The notes beneath the pieces were generated by a model. It was not told where the DNA came from and ran no database searches. It saw only the letters and a list, made by a program, of their open reading frames with translations. Shown here piece by piece: positions 50,160-58,517 of a stretch of DNA of 64,000 nt. Positions within the stretch are counted from its first letter, which is position 1. Every line of letters begins with the position of its first letter. The DNA lies in NCBI GenBank assembly GCA_963976815.1, contig CAXBLU010000001.1, positions 372,001-436,000 of the forward strand, read 5' to 3'. A program made the translations under genes and the position numbers. This DNA is from JAHRVQ01 sp963976815 (GTDB lineage Bacteria > Pseudomonadota > Gammaproteobacteria > Pseudomonadales > Azotimanducaceae).

Positions 50160-51322
50160 AAAAGCTCTACTGTTTTTTTCTGCTGGTATTTCTATTGCAC
50201 CTGGGTCACGCCCAGGCTGATAGCCGATTCTCAGGCTATCTGAAAAACTACAGCCTGGTTCAGGACAAAATCGACTTCACCGGCTTTCAGGCAGACACCT
50301 TCTACTCAAGCCAATTCAGCGGTCGCGCCATGCTGGATGTGATCGAAAGCCGCTATTCAATTCAGCTTCACTACGAACTGGGCCGGGACTTCAACTCGAG
50401 CAAAGCAGGAGTACCTGGCACACCCTTCTCCAGTGGGAACTCGTACCGACTCACTGATATCACTTCAACTCCTGGGGAAAACAACGGTAAGAGTATCAAT
50501 CATCAGAACCTCGACCGACTTAACCTTCGGCTTAGTCTAGAAGCCGGCGACCTGACAATTGGCCGCCAACCGATAACATTTGGCGCCGCCCGAATCATTA
50601 ACCCAACCGATGTATTCTTACCCTTTGAGGTTCAGACACTCAATACAGAATACCGGGCAGGCATTGATGCCATCAGATTTCAACGACCGGTAGGACAACT
50701 TTCGGAACTTGACCTCGGCGTGGTTCTGGGTGATGACGGTAGTGACAACTCAGCTGCTTTCGTGCGCCTAAAATCGAACATTGCCGGCAGCGATATTGAA
50801 TTCACCGCAATTCGGTTTAGCAGGCAACAACTCATTGGTTTTGGTATTGAGACTACCCTCGGACCTTTTGGTGCCTGGCTCGAAACCGCTACAGTTTCTG
50901 GAGATGAGCGCTACAACAGAACCTCCCTGGGTCTCGATTATGGGTTCAGCGAAAACTGGTTCGCAATGGTTGAATATCACTACAACGGCGCTGGATCAAA
51001 GCATCCAAATGAGTATCTGGGTTTGATTAATACCTCACCTTTTCAGGCAGGCGGTGTATTTCTCCTGGGCAACCATTACCTAATTCCCTCCTTAAGCTGG
51101 CAGATCTCACCGCTCACAACGGCATCCTTTCAAATGCTTAGAAATTTGGACGATGGATCTAGTTTTTTTAACCTATCCTCTGACTTTAGTCTCAGTGAGA
51201 ATCTGTACCTTGGGGTAAGTATTTTTGGATTTAGTGGCAAGGAACCCTCGCTACCCAATTTGGAATCAGAATACGGCGCAAACCCCAACCGGTTTATTGT
51301 GAGTTTACGTTACTACTTCTAG
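50156..51322 (+). CDS. outer-membrane beta-barrel protein of the Lol-like operon
   Basis: The 388-residue protein has a signal peptide (about 1-21, ending AQA), then alternating strands typical of a porin-like barrel (NRLNLRLSLEAGDLTIGRQPITFG, YRAGIDAIRFQRP, GLDYGFSENWFAMVEYHYNG) and a C-terminal YYF. GTG 50156 overlaps the ATPase stop by four bases, tying it to the exporter operon. It is not a LolB lipoprotein. It could be the outer-membrane partner that receives the cargo. No named family recognised. Confidence 0.82.
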   Translation: MKKLYCFFLLVFLLHLGHAQADSRFSGYLKNYSLVQDKIDFTGFQADTFYSSQFSGRAMLDVIESRYSIQLHYELGRDFNSSKAGVPGTPFSSGNSYRLTDITSTPGENNGKSINHQNLDRLNLRLSLEAGDLTIGRQPITFGAARIINPTDVFLPFEVQTLNTEYRAGIDAIRFQRPVGQLSELDLGVVLGDDGSDNSAAFVRLKSNIAGSDIEFTAIRFSRQQLIGFGIETTLGPFGAWLETATVSGDERYNRTSLGLDYGFSENWFAMVEYHYNGAGSKHPNEYLGLINTSPFQAGGVFLLGNHYLIPSLSWQISPLTTASFQMLRNLDDGSSFFNLSSDFSLSENLYLGVSIFGFSGKEPSLPNLESEYGANPNRFIVSLRYYF

Positions 51323-51374
51323 GGCTATAGCTGTTGGGTGTAACTGTTGGTTCTTGGGATTCGCTTTCTGGCGC

Positions 51375-53801
51375 TTATTTTGATTGCGAAATCAGCTTAT
51401 CTCGTACCGACTGTGGCAGCAGGTTATTAATCACACGTTCCGTTGCGGTAATTTCGCTTCCTATCGGCTCAGACACAATGGTTTCAGAGACCTTATCCAT
51501 TGTTGCCTTCGCCTTGCCGATCCAAAGTCCCCGGGCCTGATCTAATGCCACCATACCTCGGGTCACCGCAGCTTTACGGCCTGCCATTTGATCGGATATC
51601 GCAAGTGCTTCGGAAAACATTTGTTCAGCTCGATCGGGTTGCCGTAATCTGAGGTGCAGACGCGCAAACTGACTCAGGATCAACGCCCGTTCACTGGGGT
51701 CTTCAATCTCTTCTGGTCTCGGCGAGAACTCGCTAATCAGGGCAATAGCTTTGCGTTCATTGCCATCGTGGGCAACCCGACTGACGAGGCGAATCGCCAG
51801 TCGATATCGGGCCGCCGATGAATCAATTTGCGCCATGAGCGCCTGGCCTTGATAAATTTCACCTTGATCAATTGACCATGCAGCTAACTCTACGATTAAT
51901 TTCTGCCGAGCAGACCCGCTCGCGGAGTTCCGCACCGATTGCAACGCGCCGGCCATATCACCCATATAAAGTTGGGCCGCTGCAATGTCAAAAAATGCCG
52001 GCGTACGCTCTTGGGTTTTCAGCTCGGTGGCGGCAAGAATTTGTGCTTCGGCTATGATCTCACCGGCCAGGGTAAGATTGCGGGCATCATAATATCGCTG
52101 GGCGATGCTACTAAATGCAGAAATGCGCGCGCCGACGGAGGTGATACTACCCGCTTCTTTCATTGCCTGGTTAAATAAGATCCGCGCCCTAGACACATTG
52201 ATGGTGCCTAGATGAGCAACCGCAAGCCGAGCGATCACTGCAGCACGATCACCAGGATCTTCGGCATCGTCGGCGATGCTCTCAACCCTGGTGAAGATAC
52301 CGTAAGGTTGATCCGGGACACCTGCTAACTCCAGGCTAACGCCCAGCCGCAACCAGAACTTCGCGCGCAGATCTAGACTCTCAATATGGCTCATCTCATT
52401 CGACAATCGCGCCATCATCAATTTTAAATCCGCATCGGGGTCTTTTCCTACCAGATGCTCAATTTCCCAGATTAGGCCTTCAATTTTCAGACTCGGATTC
52501 TTGATTACCTGGTCTAACTCACCGGCCTGGCCCATTTGCCCTTCGAATAAAAAATCTCTGACATGACTCAGTAGATAGGCGTCCCATTCCAGATCTCTAG
52601 ATAACGACTTCATTAGGCCAACAACCTTAGAGCCATCCAATTTATCAATTTGGTCCACGAGAATGTCTGGACCGTTGGGGTTTTTAGAATCAGGGATTTG
52701 AATTTTATGGGACAGAACATCTAGTACCTGTTCCTGGCCGTGAATGACTTCACCGCGCCTAATCTCGCCTAGCTGTTCATCGGATATTTGGTCAATGCCA
52801 GGCAAACCCTTGACGCCGCCGAGGGTATCTCGGTTCACAGCAACCGGCGCCGGTTCGCCCAGCCCGCCTGGGGTTGTGACTTTCAGATCGGGACCCGCAT
52901 TAGCTTGTTGCATAAACTGCTCGTTACTGGCCCCTTTCATCATCTGTTCTGTGGCTTTGGTTAACACCGCCGCATTAATTTGTTGACCGCCAAGTAGTTG
53001 GGTCACCGCTGCTAGTTCATCAACGACCGCCTGATTGCCTGAAAGCTGTAAACCAACAGCATCAGCAATTGCTGGCGCCATCATTTGAATCTCTTCACTT
53101 GCGGGTCCCGAGGCAATCTCAGCCTGCTTGGCCGAATCAATATAATCCGAGACAAAAAAGCTGATTGCGGAACTCAGCGTAATCAACAAAATGCCAATGC
53201 TGGCTGAAATTGAAACCGGCCTGGCGGAAAACACTTGCCATAGTTTACCGGGGGGTTTAATCCCAAGTTCCTTCATGATCTCAGCTTCGAGCCGCTTTAG
53301 TTCCGCCAGTTCATCCTTTTTGCGTTGTTCATCGCTGCTGGCATCATCCTTAAATCGAGCATCACGTAGGAGTCGCCGCCTGATTTCTGCTTTCTTGCGC
53401 TCTTCTTCCTGACGTTCCGCCCACTTAGCCATGACCAGATCACATTTGGGGCACTGCTCATAGGTTTCGCCGGGCGCCAATTCCTCTTCATGCTCACAGG
53501 CTGGACAAAAGAACAATTCAACATTGGTGGGCTTCGGAACGAGGGAAAGAGAACCTTTACCATCGCTACCGCTGGGCTGCATATTGCAGTTACCGCCGCA
53601 GGCTAAAATCGCTTGCATGTAACGGTCAGCGACGTCGGAAGCAACTTCTTTTAATAGTAGGGTAGGCTTACCAGAGGCAAACCAGCTGTCCACTTTAGCT
53701 GCATCAATCTTCAATTTCAGCGCGAGTTGGATCTTGACTTCGGTTTCATCCTCGCCTGGCTTGATGGTCGGAAAAAAGATGAGATTGTAGAGCTCGCTCA
53801 T
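51375..53801 (-). CDS. large zinc-ribbon and membrane-anchored helical-repeat protein
   Basis: The 808-residue protein has an N-terminal domain with a lysine-rich helix (LALKLKIDAAKVDSWF), a zinc ribbon FFCPACEHEEELAPGETYEQCPKC (about 98-121), a charged coiled-coil (about 128-180) and a transmembrane helix near 200-222 (SASIGILLITLSSAISFFVSDY). The remaining 550 residues are largely helical with TPR-like alternation, such as ALSEFSPRPEEIEDPSERALILSQFARLHLRLRQ-type spacing in shorter runs. It may scaffold an envelope complex, but no family is assigned. It converges on the Lol-like operon with a 52-base gap. Confidence 0.72.
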   Translation of the reverse strand: MSELYNLIFFPTIKPGEDETEVKIQLALKLKIDAAKVDSWFASGKPTLLLKEVASDVADRYMQAILACGGNCNMQPSGSDGKGSLSLVPKPTNVELFFCPACEHEEELAPGETYEQCPKCDLVMAKWAERQEEERKKAEIRRRLLRDARFKDDASSDEQRKKDELAELKRLEAEIMKELGIKPPGKLWQVFSARPVSISASIGILLITLSSAISFFVSDYIDSAKQAEIASGPASEEIQMMAPAIADAVGLQLSGNQAVVDELAAVTQLLGGQQINAAVLTKATEQMMKGASNEQFMQQANAGPDLKVTTPGGLGEPAPVAVNRDTLGGVKGLPGIDQISDEQLGEIRRGEVIHGQEQVLDVLSHKIQIPDSKNPNGPDILVDQIDKLDGSKVVGLMKSLSRDLEWDAYLLSHVRDFLFEGQMGQAGELDQVIKNPSLKIEGLIWEIEHLVGKDPDADLKLMMARLSNEMSHIESLDLRAKFWLRLGVSLELAGVPDQPYGIFTRVESIADDAEDPGDRAAVIARLAVAHLGTINVSRARILFNQAMKEAGSITSVGARISAFSSIAQRYYDARNLTLAGEIIAEAQILAATELKTQERTPAFFDIAAAQLYMGDMAGALQSVRNSASGSARQKLIVELAAWSIDQGEIYQGQALMAQIDSSAARYRLAIRLVSRVAHDGNERKAIALISEFSPRPEEIEDPSERALILSQFARLHLRLRQPDRAEQMFSEALAISDQMAGRKAAVTRGMVALDQARGLWIGKAKATMDKVSETIVSEPIGSEITATERVINNLLPQSVRDKLISQSK

Positions 53802-53923
53802 GCCTTTTGGTTGATTTTAATTATGAGGCGGTATCTTACCGATAGTCCCTATATGATGCCACGGGTCGGGAAACTTCCCTCGCCTACCATCAAGCCCCTA
53901 ATATGTTCCGTTGAGGAGGCAAT

Positions 53924-54535
53924 ATGGCAACCGACAACACCAAACAGCTAGGCAATATTCACCTGCCCCGATCTTTTGCAGCGCGCTCTGAGGAGGACAA
54001 GCTCTTCTACACCACGGCGCTACAGTGGTTCTTATATCCCACCTGGACCATAGATGAAGCTGCAAACCTGCTTTCTGGTTGCCTCCCAAAGCGCGAGATG
54101 CTCCAGCCAGGTAAACTTAACGAAGCACTGGATCAAAAGGTCATCGAGACAGAAAATCTCATTCGGCGTGAACTGGGAAAATCCATCGACTCCCTGAGCA
54201 GCAAGAAGTATTTTGCGCCAATCCAGGTTTCTCGGGATCAATTGATGGACTGGGCGTTAACTCAGAAACCGCCGCTGCCGAAAATCCTCCAGTCCGCTTA
54301 TGAAGCGCACCGCGAACAGGAAAAAAAACCTCGATATTCGACACCCTGCCTGGAAGCTATCGAATGGACTTCAGAGCAATACTGGCACGACGTTGACTAC
54401 CGGGACCCGCCTACCAAAGGTGAAATAATCCAGGCACTGCTACAGCGGTTCCCGGACCTGGACCATGAAGAATGCATCATGGTTGAGTACGTTTGCCGGC
54501 ATCCCATCGCACGGGAGCCATACCTTCAGGAGTGA
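53924..54535 (+). CDS. conserved hypothetical protein
   Basis: The 203-residue soluble protein is not recognised. It has helical stretches with NIHLPRSFAARSEEDKLFYTTALQWF near the N-terminus, EALDQKVIETENLIRRELGKSI, and an acidic C-terminus with RFPDLDHEECIMVEYVCRHP. No signal, membrane segment or known motif is seen. A GAGGAGG-like site (TTGAGGAGGC) precedes ATG 53924, which supports expression. It converges on the VOC gene with a gap of five bases. Confidence 0.6.
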   Translation: MATDNTKQLGNIHLPRSFAARSEEDKLFYTTALQWFLYPTWTIDEAANLLSGCLPKREMLQPGKLNEALDQKVIETENLIRRELGKSIDSLSSKKYFAPIQVSRDQLMDWALTQKPPLPKILQSAYEAHREQEKKPRYSTPCLEAIEWTSEQYWHDVDYRDPPTKGEIIQALLQRFPDLDHEECIMVEYVCRHPIAREPYLQE

Positions 54536-54540
54536 TGGCT

Positions 54541-54945
54541 CTAGTTGGTTATGCCTTCAAGAATTTTTTCGTATTCTCCGTCGACGGGCTCCCAGAGTTC
54601 AATGCGCATACCTTCAGGGTCTCGGATGTGAACAAATTTTCCATAATCCTCAACCGTAACTTCATCTAATATTTCGACCCCTGCTTCACGCAGGCTAGCC
54701 AATAAAGAATCCAGGTCATCAACCCGGTAGTTGACCATAAACTCCCCTTCGAAATAGGTGGTGTCAGACTTGAACGGACTCCACTGACTGTAGCCCATTA
54801 AATCGGGGTTATCGGCATGGCGCCAGGCAAAACTGGTGCCATATTCGTCGGTATTCAAACCAAGATGCTGTTGATACCAATCCCGCTGAGCAGCCGGATC
54901 TTTACTGCGGAAGAAGATGCCGCCAATCGCTTTGACCTTTCCCAT
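54541..54945 (-). CDS. VOC-family (glyoxalase/bleomycin-resistance-like) protein
   Basis: The 134-residue protein has the order of a single VOC module pair: GGIFFRSKDPAAQRDWYQQHLGL, FMVNYRVDDLDSLLASLREAGVEIL and a final FVHIRDPEGMRIELWEP with the Glu metal ligand. Members include glyoxalase I and fosfomycin or bleomycin resistance proteins; the substrate is unknown. AGGTG-rich bases upstream of the ATG act as a weak ribosome-binding site. It stands at the end of a minus-strand run. Confidence 0.85.
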   Translation of the reverse strand: MGKVKAIGGIFFRSKDPAAQRDWYQQHLGLNTDEYGTSFAWRHADNPDLMGYSQWSPFKSDTTYFEGEFMVNYRVDDLDSLLASLREAGVEILDEVTVEDYGKFVHIRDPEGMRIELWEPVDGEYEKILEGITN

Positions 54946-54987
54946 GAGGTGTCTCCAGTATTCACTGGAGTCAGGCTACCACAAGTT

Positions 54988-55443
54988 TTAGCCCCGTGAG
55001 CCCATATGGAAGAGCCAATATCCCTCTGGTACGGGGCCAGGCTCTCCCTCGTCGTACTTTTGCAGGCGAAAACGCCAGGCTCGCTCAATCGCCACCGGGT
55101 CGTGCATCCGAGTTGCTTTGACGGGATAAACCTTTGGACCTATCCGAACCCGGGCCAGGGGATTTGTTTCGATCACGGAGGACCATGTCTTACCTGCACA
55201 ATCCTGGCAACCGATAAATAACTGCTTACCCACCGCCCAACAATTTACGGTTACCGAATGGACCTTGTCCCCGGTCACCTCTAGCGCACAACGATTTTCA
55301 TCCTGGACAAACCGAAAGTCGGTAATTCGCCCGCTGACTTCCGGATCGCTCAGTTGTCCACCGGCAATGGGACCACAGGGCCCAAAGCCAAAAATAACTG
55401 GCAGGACCAGAACAATGAGTGCGCGTAACTTATGGTGCGTCAT
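54988..55443 (-). CDS. exported pyridoxamine-oxidase-like small protein
   Basis: The 151-residue protein has an N-terminal signal or anchor (about 1-28, FGFGPCGPIAGG) with a cysteine that might be lipidated, although the lipobox is poor. The rest resembles small split-barrel proteins: KQLFIGCQDCAGKTWSSVIETNPLARVRIGPKVYPVKATRMHD, ending with RFRLQKYDEGEPGPVPEGYW, in which a flavin-binding fold is possible. Function is not established. It starts close upstream of the VOC gene on the same strand. Confidence 0.62.
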   Translation of the reverse strand: MTHHKLRALIVLVLPVIFGFGPCGPIAGGQLSDPEVSGRITDFRFVQDENRCALEVTGDKVHSVTVNCWAVGKQLFIGCQDCAGKTWSSVIETNPLARVRIGPKVYPVKATRMHDPVAIERAWRFRLQKYDEGEPGPVPEGYWLFHMGSRG

Positions 55444-55459
55444 GAACTAAATAACCTTT

Positions 55460-55540
55460 TCAAAAATATGCAGCCCCTACGGTGACTGCAAGGGTAATAC
55501 CAATCACCGTGAGTAACAATTTTGTCAGTAACCGATCCAC
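55460..55540 (-). CDS. putative 26-residue membrane peptide
   Basis: GTG 55540, with GGGGAGG four bases upstream, opens a 26-codon frame with sequence MDRLLTKLLLTVIGITLAVT then VGAAYF. It is one hydrophobic helix with a basic start, as in small membrane peptides such as CydX-like or MgtS-like proteins. It lies between ilvY and the exported protein gene on the same strand. Support is only the ribosome-binding site and the helix. Confidence 0.35.
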   Translation of the reverse strand: MDRLLTKLLLTVIGITLAVTVGAAYF

Positions 55541-55631
55541 ATGGCCTCCCCTTTTTGAAGGACGAGATATAACCATTACGTTAGCAAATTCTGAAACCCG
55601 ACTCCGCCCTGATTCGATCACTGCACAATAA

Positions 55632-56504
55632 TCAGGGACGAACAACATCTATAGAAGACCAAAAGGCGCGAATGATCGCCGATTTTTCCAGTTGTCTGGG
55701 CCGGGTACAAAAACCCACATGGAATTCCCCAAAGGGACCGGAAGCCACAACTTCAACCCGGTCCTTCAAGCTGCTGTTTTCCCATACCAGTTGGGGGACA
55801 AAACCGATGCCACAGCCCAGAGCAACCAGAGAAAGAATGGCCTCATTGCCGTCTACCTCGGAATAGACCTCTGGAACCACACCTTCACTTCTGACCCAGC
55901 TGTCGATCTTGTCACGTACCTGGCCAAAACCTGGCAACACCATTGGAATCCCGCCCCAATTGGGTGGTTCTCCCAAAAGATCGGCAACCTCTCGAGTGGC
56001 GACTGCAACAATTGGTGTGCTGGTGACCACCTTCTTGATTAACGTTGGATCATCATCCATGGATACCGAGGCAACCACGACATCAGCACCTTCATTCAAG
56101 CGCTGTAGCGCATCAATTGCATAACCCGTTTCCAACTGGATATGTATATCCGGGTAGTCCATCCTAAATCGAGACAACACATTCGGTAAGATGCTCATGC
56201 TGGCAGTGACTGAAGCAAACAGCGTGAGTCTGCCCTTTAGTTGGGCATTGGCCTCCTGCATTTCTCGCTTAAGTTCGTCCCAGCCGGCCACAACCTCCAT
56301 CGCATAAGCACGCAGTTGTTGGCCTTGTTCTGTCAGTTGAACTGAGCGATTGTCCCGCAGCAACAGCGGGTAACCTGCGCTTGCTTCCAAACGTTGGATA
56401 AGCCGGCTCAGGGCAGAGGGGCTCAGATGAAACTCGGCGCTCGTCTTGCCAAAATGTAAGTGTCGGCACAAACCGAGAAAAACTCTGAGTGCTTGAATGT
56501 CCAT
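55632..56504 (-). CDS. ilvY: IlvY-type LysR regulator
   Basis: The 290-residue protein matches E. coli IlvY in layout: MDIQALRVFLGLCRHLHFGKTS, SPSALSRLIQRLEASAGYPLLLRDNRSVQLTEQG, SVTASMSILPNVLSRFRMDYPDIHIQLETGYA, GNEAILSLVALGCGIGFVPQLVWENS and a final FWSSI. IlvY activates ilvC, using acetolactate or acetohydroxybutyrate as inducer. ilvC is not divergent here: a membrane protein gene lies 122 bases away. ATG 56504 is chosen by homology. Confidence 0.88.
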   Translation of the reverse strand: MDIQALRVFLGLCRHLHFGKTSAEFHLSPSALSRLIQRLEASAGYPLLLRDNRSVQLTEQGQQLRAYAMEVVAGWDELKREMQEANAQLKGRLTLFASVTASMSILPNVLSRFRMDYPDIHIQLETGYAIDALQRLNEGADVVVASVSMDDDPTLIKKVVTSTPIVAVATREVADLLGEPPNWGGIPMVLPGFGQVRDKIDSWVRSEGVVPEVYSEVDGNEAILSLVALGCGIGFVPQLVWENSSLKDRVEVVASGPFGEFHVGFCTRPRQLEKSAIIRAFWSSIDVVRP

Positions 56505-56626
56505 TATTCGATTGCCATTATCCGATTGCACAGAAGCACGATTGCACCGAAGAACAATTGCCGGGGCATCAAACCGGTCCGATTAAGGTCTAAAACAATC
56601 CCTCGGTTCATGCTCTAGGCTTCATT

Positions 56627-57112
56627 TTAAAACATGGCCTTAATTTTTGTGACCAACCATACAACCCAACCAAGCATGGCAATGCCCATTGCCGCAAAGA
56701 ACAAAATAAATTTGGCTGGCGTCAGTATCGCTTTCCAATCCAGGAGATCTACGGTGCCGAGTAGCCCCAGGACCTGAACCACACCCTCAATAAGATCAAC
56801 GGGAATCACGGTAAAAGCTGGGAGTGCAAGATACAACCCAAAACGCCCGAAGAAACACAGCGCGGTTCCTGCAAAGAACAATCCATATGCCAGCGGGTAA
56901 GCAACATCTACTACCGCGGTAGTCCAGACATGGACCATGATTTGCTCTTGAGTGAAACTGCCAATCAATCCTCTTGAATCCGAGGGGGATGTAATGCTGT
57001 CGAGTAAGGTTAGCCCCCACTGTTCGCGAATCAGGCTAAAGGAATAGGTTAACAACAGAGTTAAGACAAACAATACCCAGAGTACGAGGGGTCTTTTGAG
57101 TTGTTCAATCAT
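56627..57112 (-). CDS. small integral membrane protein
   Basis: The 161-residue protein has about four hydrophobic helices (near 10-28, 65-88, 98-118 and 130-155) with PLVLWVLFVLTLLLTYSFSL at the start and ILFFAAMGIAMLGWVVWLV near the end. No family is recognised. It lies 122 bases upstream of ilvY on the same strand and ends before it, so co-transcription is possible but not clear. Confidence 0.6.
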   Translation of the reverse strand: MIEQLKRPLVLWVLFVLTLLLTYSFSLIREQWGLTLLDSITSPSDSRGLIGSFTQEQIMVHVWTTAVVDVAYPLAYGLFFAGTALCFFGRFGLYLALPAFTVIPVDLIEGVVQVLGLLGTVDLLDWKAILTPAKFILFFAAMGIAMLGWVVWLVTKIKAMF

Positions 57113-57177
57113 GCCTAAATCCAGTGTTTGGCCACAATGGGCTTGATCATACCGCGTCTATTGCTGGCAATCAGCGC

Positions 57178-57204
57178 AAAAAAAAGGCGCCTTTTGGCGC
57201 CTTT
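57178..57204 (-). terminator. rho-independent terminator after the acyl-CoA dehydrogenase
   Basis: On the minus strand AAAGGCGCC pairs with GGCGCCTTT around AAAA and is followed by eight T residues (complement of 57178-57185). It ends the acyl-CoA dehydrogenase transcript 19 bases after its stop. The near-symmetric A/T flanks could also let it act in the other direction. Confidence 0.9.
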
Positions 57205-57222
57205 CGCATATCTTTTTGTAGA

Positions 57223-58353
57223 CTAGTAACCTTGAACTTCACCGTAACGATCACGATGAAATGCGCTATTACCAAAAGTCTGCTCACTGACCCGTGAACG
57301 CTTCAGGAAAAAGCCAATTTCATGTTCGTCGGTCATACCAATACCGCCGTGCATTTGGACACCTTCACTACTCACTAGATGATAAGTATCGTTAAGTCGT
57401 GCTTTTGCCAGGCTTGCTAGCTCAGCGAGTTGATCAGAATCTTCATCTAACGCACTCAGGGCTTCTAGTACCACTGATTTTGAAAGCTCCACTTCGCAAA
57501 ACATTTGCGCTGCCCGGTGCTTCAAACCCTGGAATGAACCGATAGGAACGCCGAACTGCTCTCGGACCTTCAAATACTCAACCGTGCGTTCAAAACACTC
57601 TTCCACACTACCCAACATTTCAGCAGCAAGGAGAATACGGCCCGCATCCAGAGTCTTGTCTAGTACGTCGGCACCTTTACCTTCTTCGCCTAACAGCTCA
57701 CCCTGGGCACCATCAAATTCGATGTTCGCAGCATTTCGGCTGTCAGCCATGTATGTACGAGTTACCTTAACGCCCGTTGCGTTACCGTCAACCAACACAA
57801 GTGTCAGTCCATCACGATCACCGGCATTGCCAGACGTGCGTGCGACAACCACAATCTTGTTTGCCACGTGGCCATCAAGAACAAAGGTCTTCTTGCCAGT
57901 CACCGTATAACCATCACCGGATTTTGCTGCCTTGGTTGCGGAGCCATAAGGGCTGTGGTGCGGCGTTTCTTCCAATGCTAGAGCCAGCAAGAGTTCGCCG
58001 CCAGCAACTTGACCCAGGAGTTCAGTTTTTTGCGCGTCGGTGCCACCGTGAAGAATTGCACTTGTACCCAATACTGCAGTCGCCAACAAAGGCGAAGCTG
58101 TTAATGTCCGACCACATTCTGTCATCACAACACCAAGACCCATAAAGCCGAAACCAAGCCCACCAAAGTCTTCGGGGATGGTAATCCCAGCCCAACCTAA
58201 CTCGGCCATTTGTTTCCAGGTAGCGCCGTCGAAACCCAACTCATTCTTGTCGTCTCGCAACTTACGCAGCTGAGTAATAGGTGTGCTGTTCGTGCAGAAG
58301 TCTTTCGCTGCATCTTTCAGCATATTTTGTTCTTCGTTTAATACCAATGGCAT
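57223..58353 (-). CDS. acyl-CoA dehydrogenase
   Basis: The 376-residue protein has the three acyl-CoA dehydrogenase domains: an N-terminal helical domain (MLKDAAKDFCTNSTPIT, GWAGITIPEDFGGLGFGFMGLGVVM), a middle beta domain (ALALEETPHHSP, GDGYTVTGKKTFVLDG) and a C-terminal helical domain (AGRILLAAEMLGSVEECFERT, KVREQFGVPIGSFQGLKHRAA, GVQMHGGIGMTDEHEIGFFLKR). It oxidises acyl-CoA thioesters and passes electrons to ETF. The catalytic base is not clear in this subtype. AGGAG precedes the ATG. Ends at the terminator at 57178-57204. Confidence 0.93.
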   Translation of the reverse strand: MPLVLNEEQNMLKDAAKDFCTNSTPITQLRKLRDDKNELGFDGATWKQMAELGWAGITIPEDFGGLGFGFMGLGVVMTECGRTLTASPLLATAVLGTSAILHGGTDAQKTELLGQVAGGELLLALALEETPHHSPYGSATKAAKSGDGYTVTGKKTFVLDGHVANKIVVVARTSGNAGDRDGLTLVLVDGNATGVKVTRTYMADSRNAANIEFDGAQGELLGEEGKGADVLDKTLDAGRILLAAEMLGSVEECFERTVEYLKVREQFGVPIGSFQGLKHRAAQMFCEVELSKSVVLEALSALDEDSDQLAELASLAKARLNDTYHLVSSEGVQMHGGIGMTDEHEIGFFLKRSRVSEQTFGNSAFHRDRYGEVQGY

Positions 58354-58517
58354 GTAGTGCTACTCCTGTAGTCTTTCAAAATTTGGCTGCGATAGGTCGC
58401 GAAGGCGCTTACAGTACCAAAAAAGGGCGCCGTTGGCACACTAGAAATACCAGTGATGGGCCATAGTAAGCTCGGCGAATGTGGGCCGCCAAATTCTGAA
58501 CCAGATTGTCCATAGGT

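Noticed and set aside
55541..55648. 62-codon form of the small minus-strand frame at 55460
   Set aside because: The upstream extension overlaps the end of ilvY and has no ribosome-binding site; only the 26-codon form from 55540 has one.
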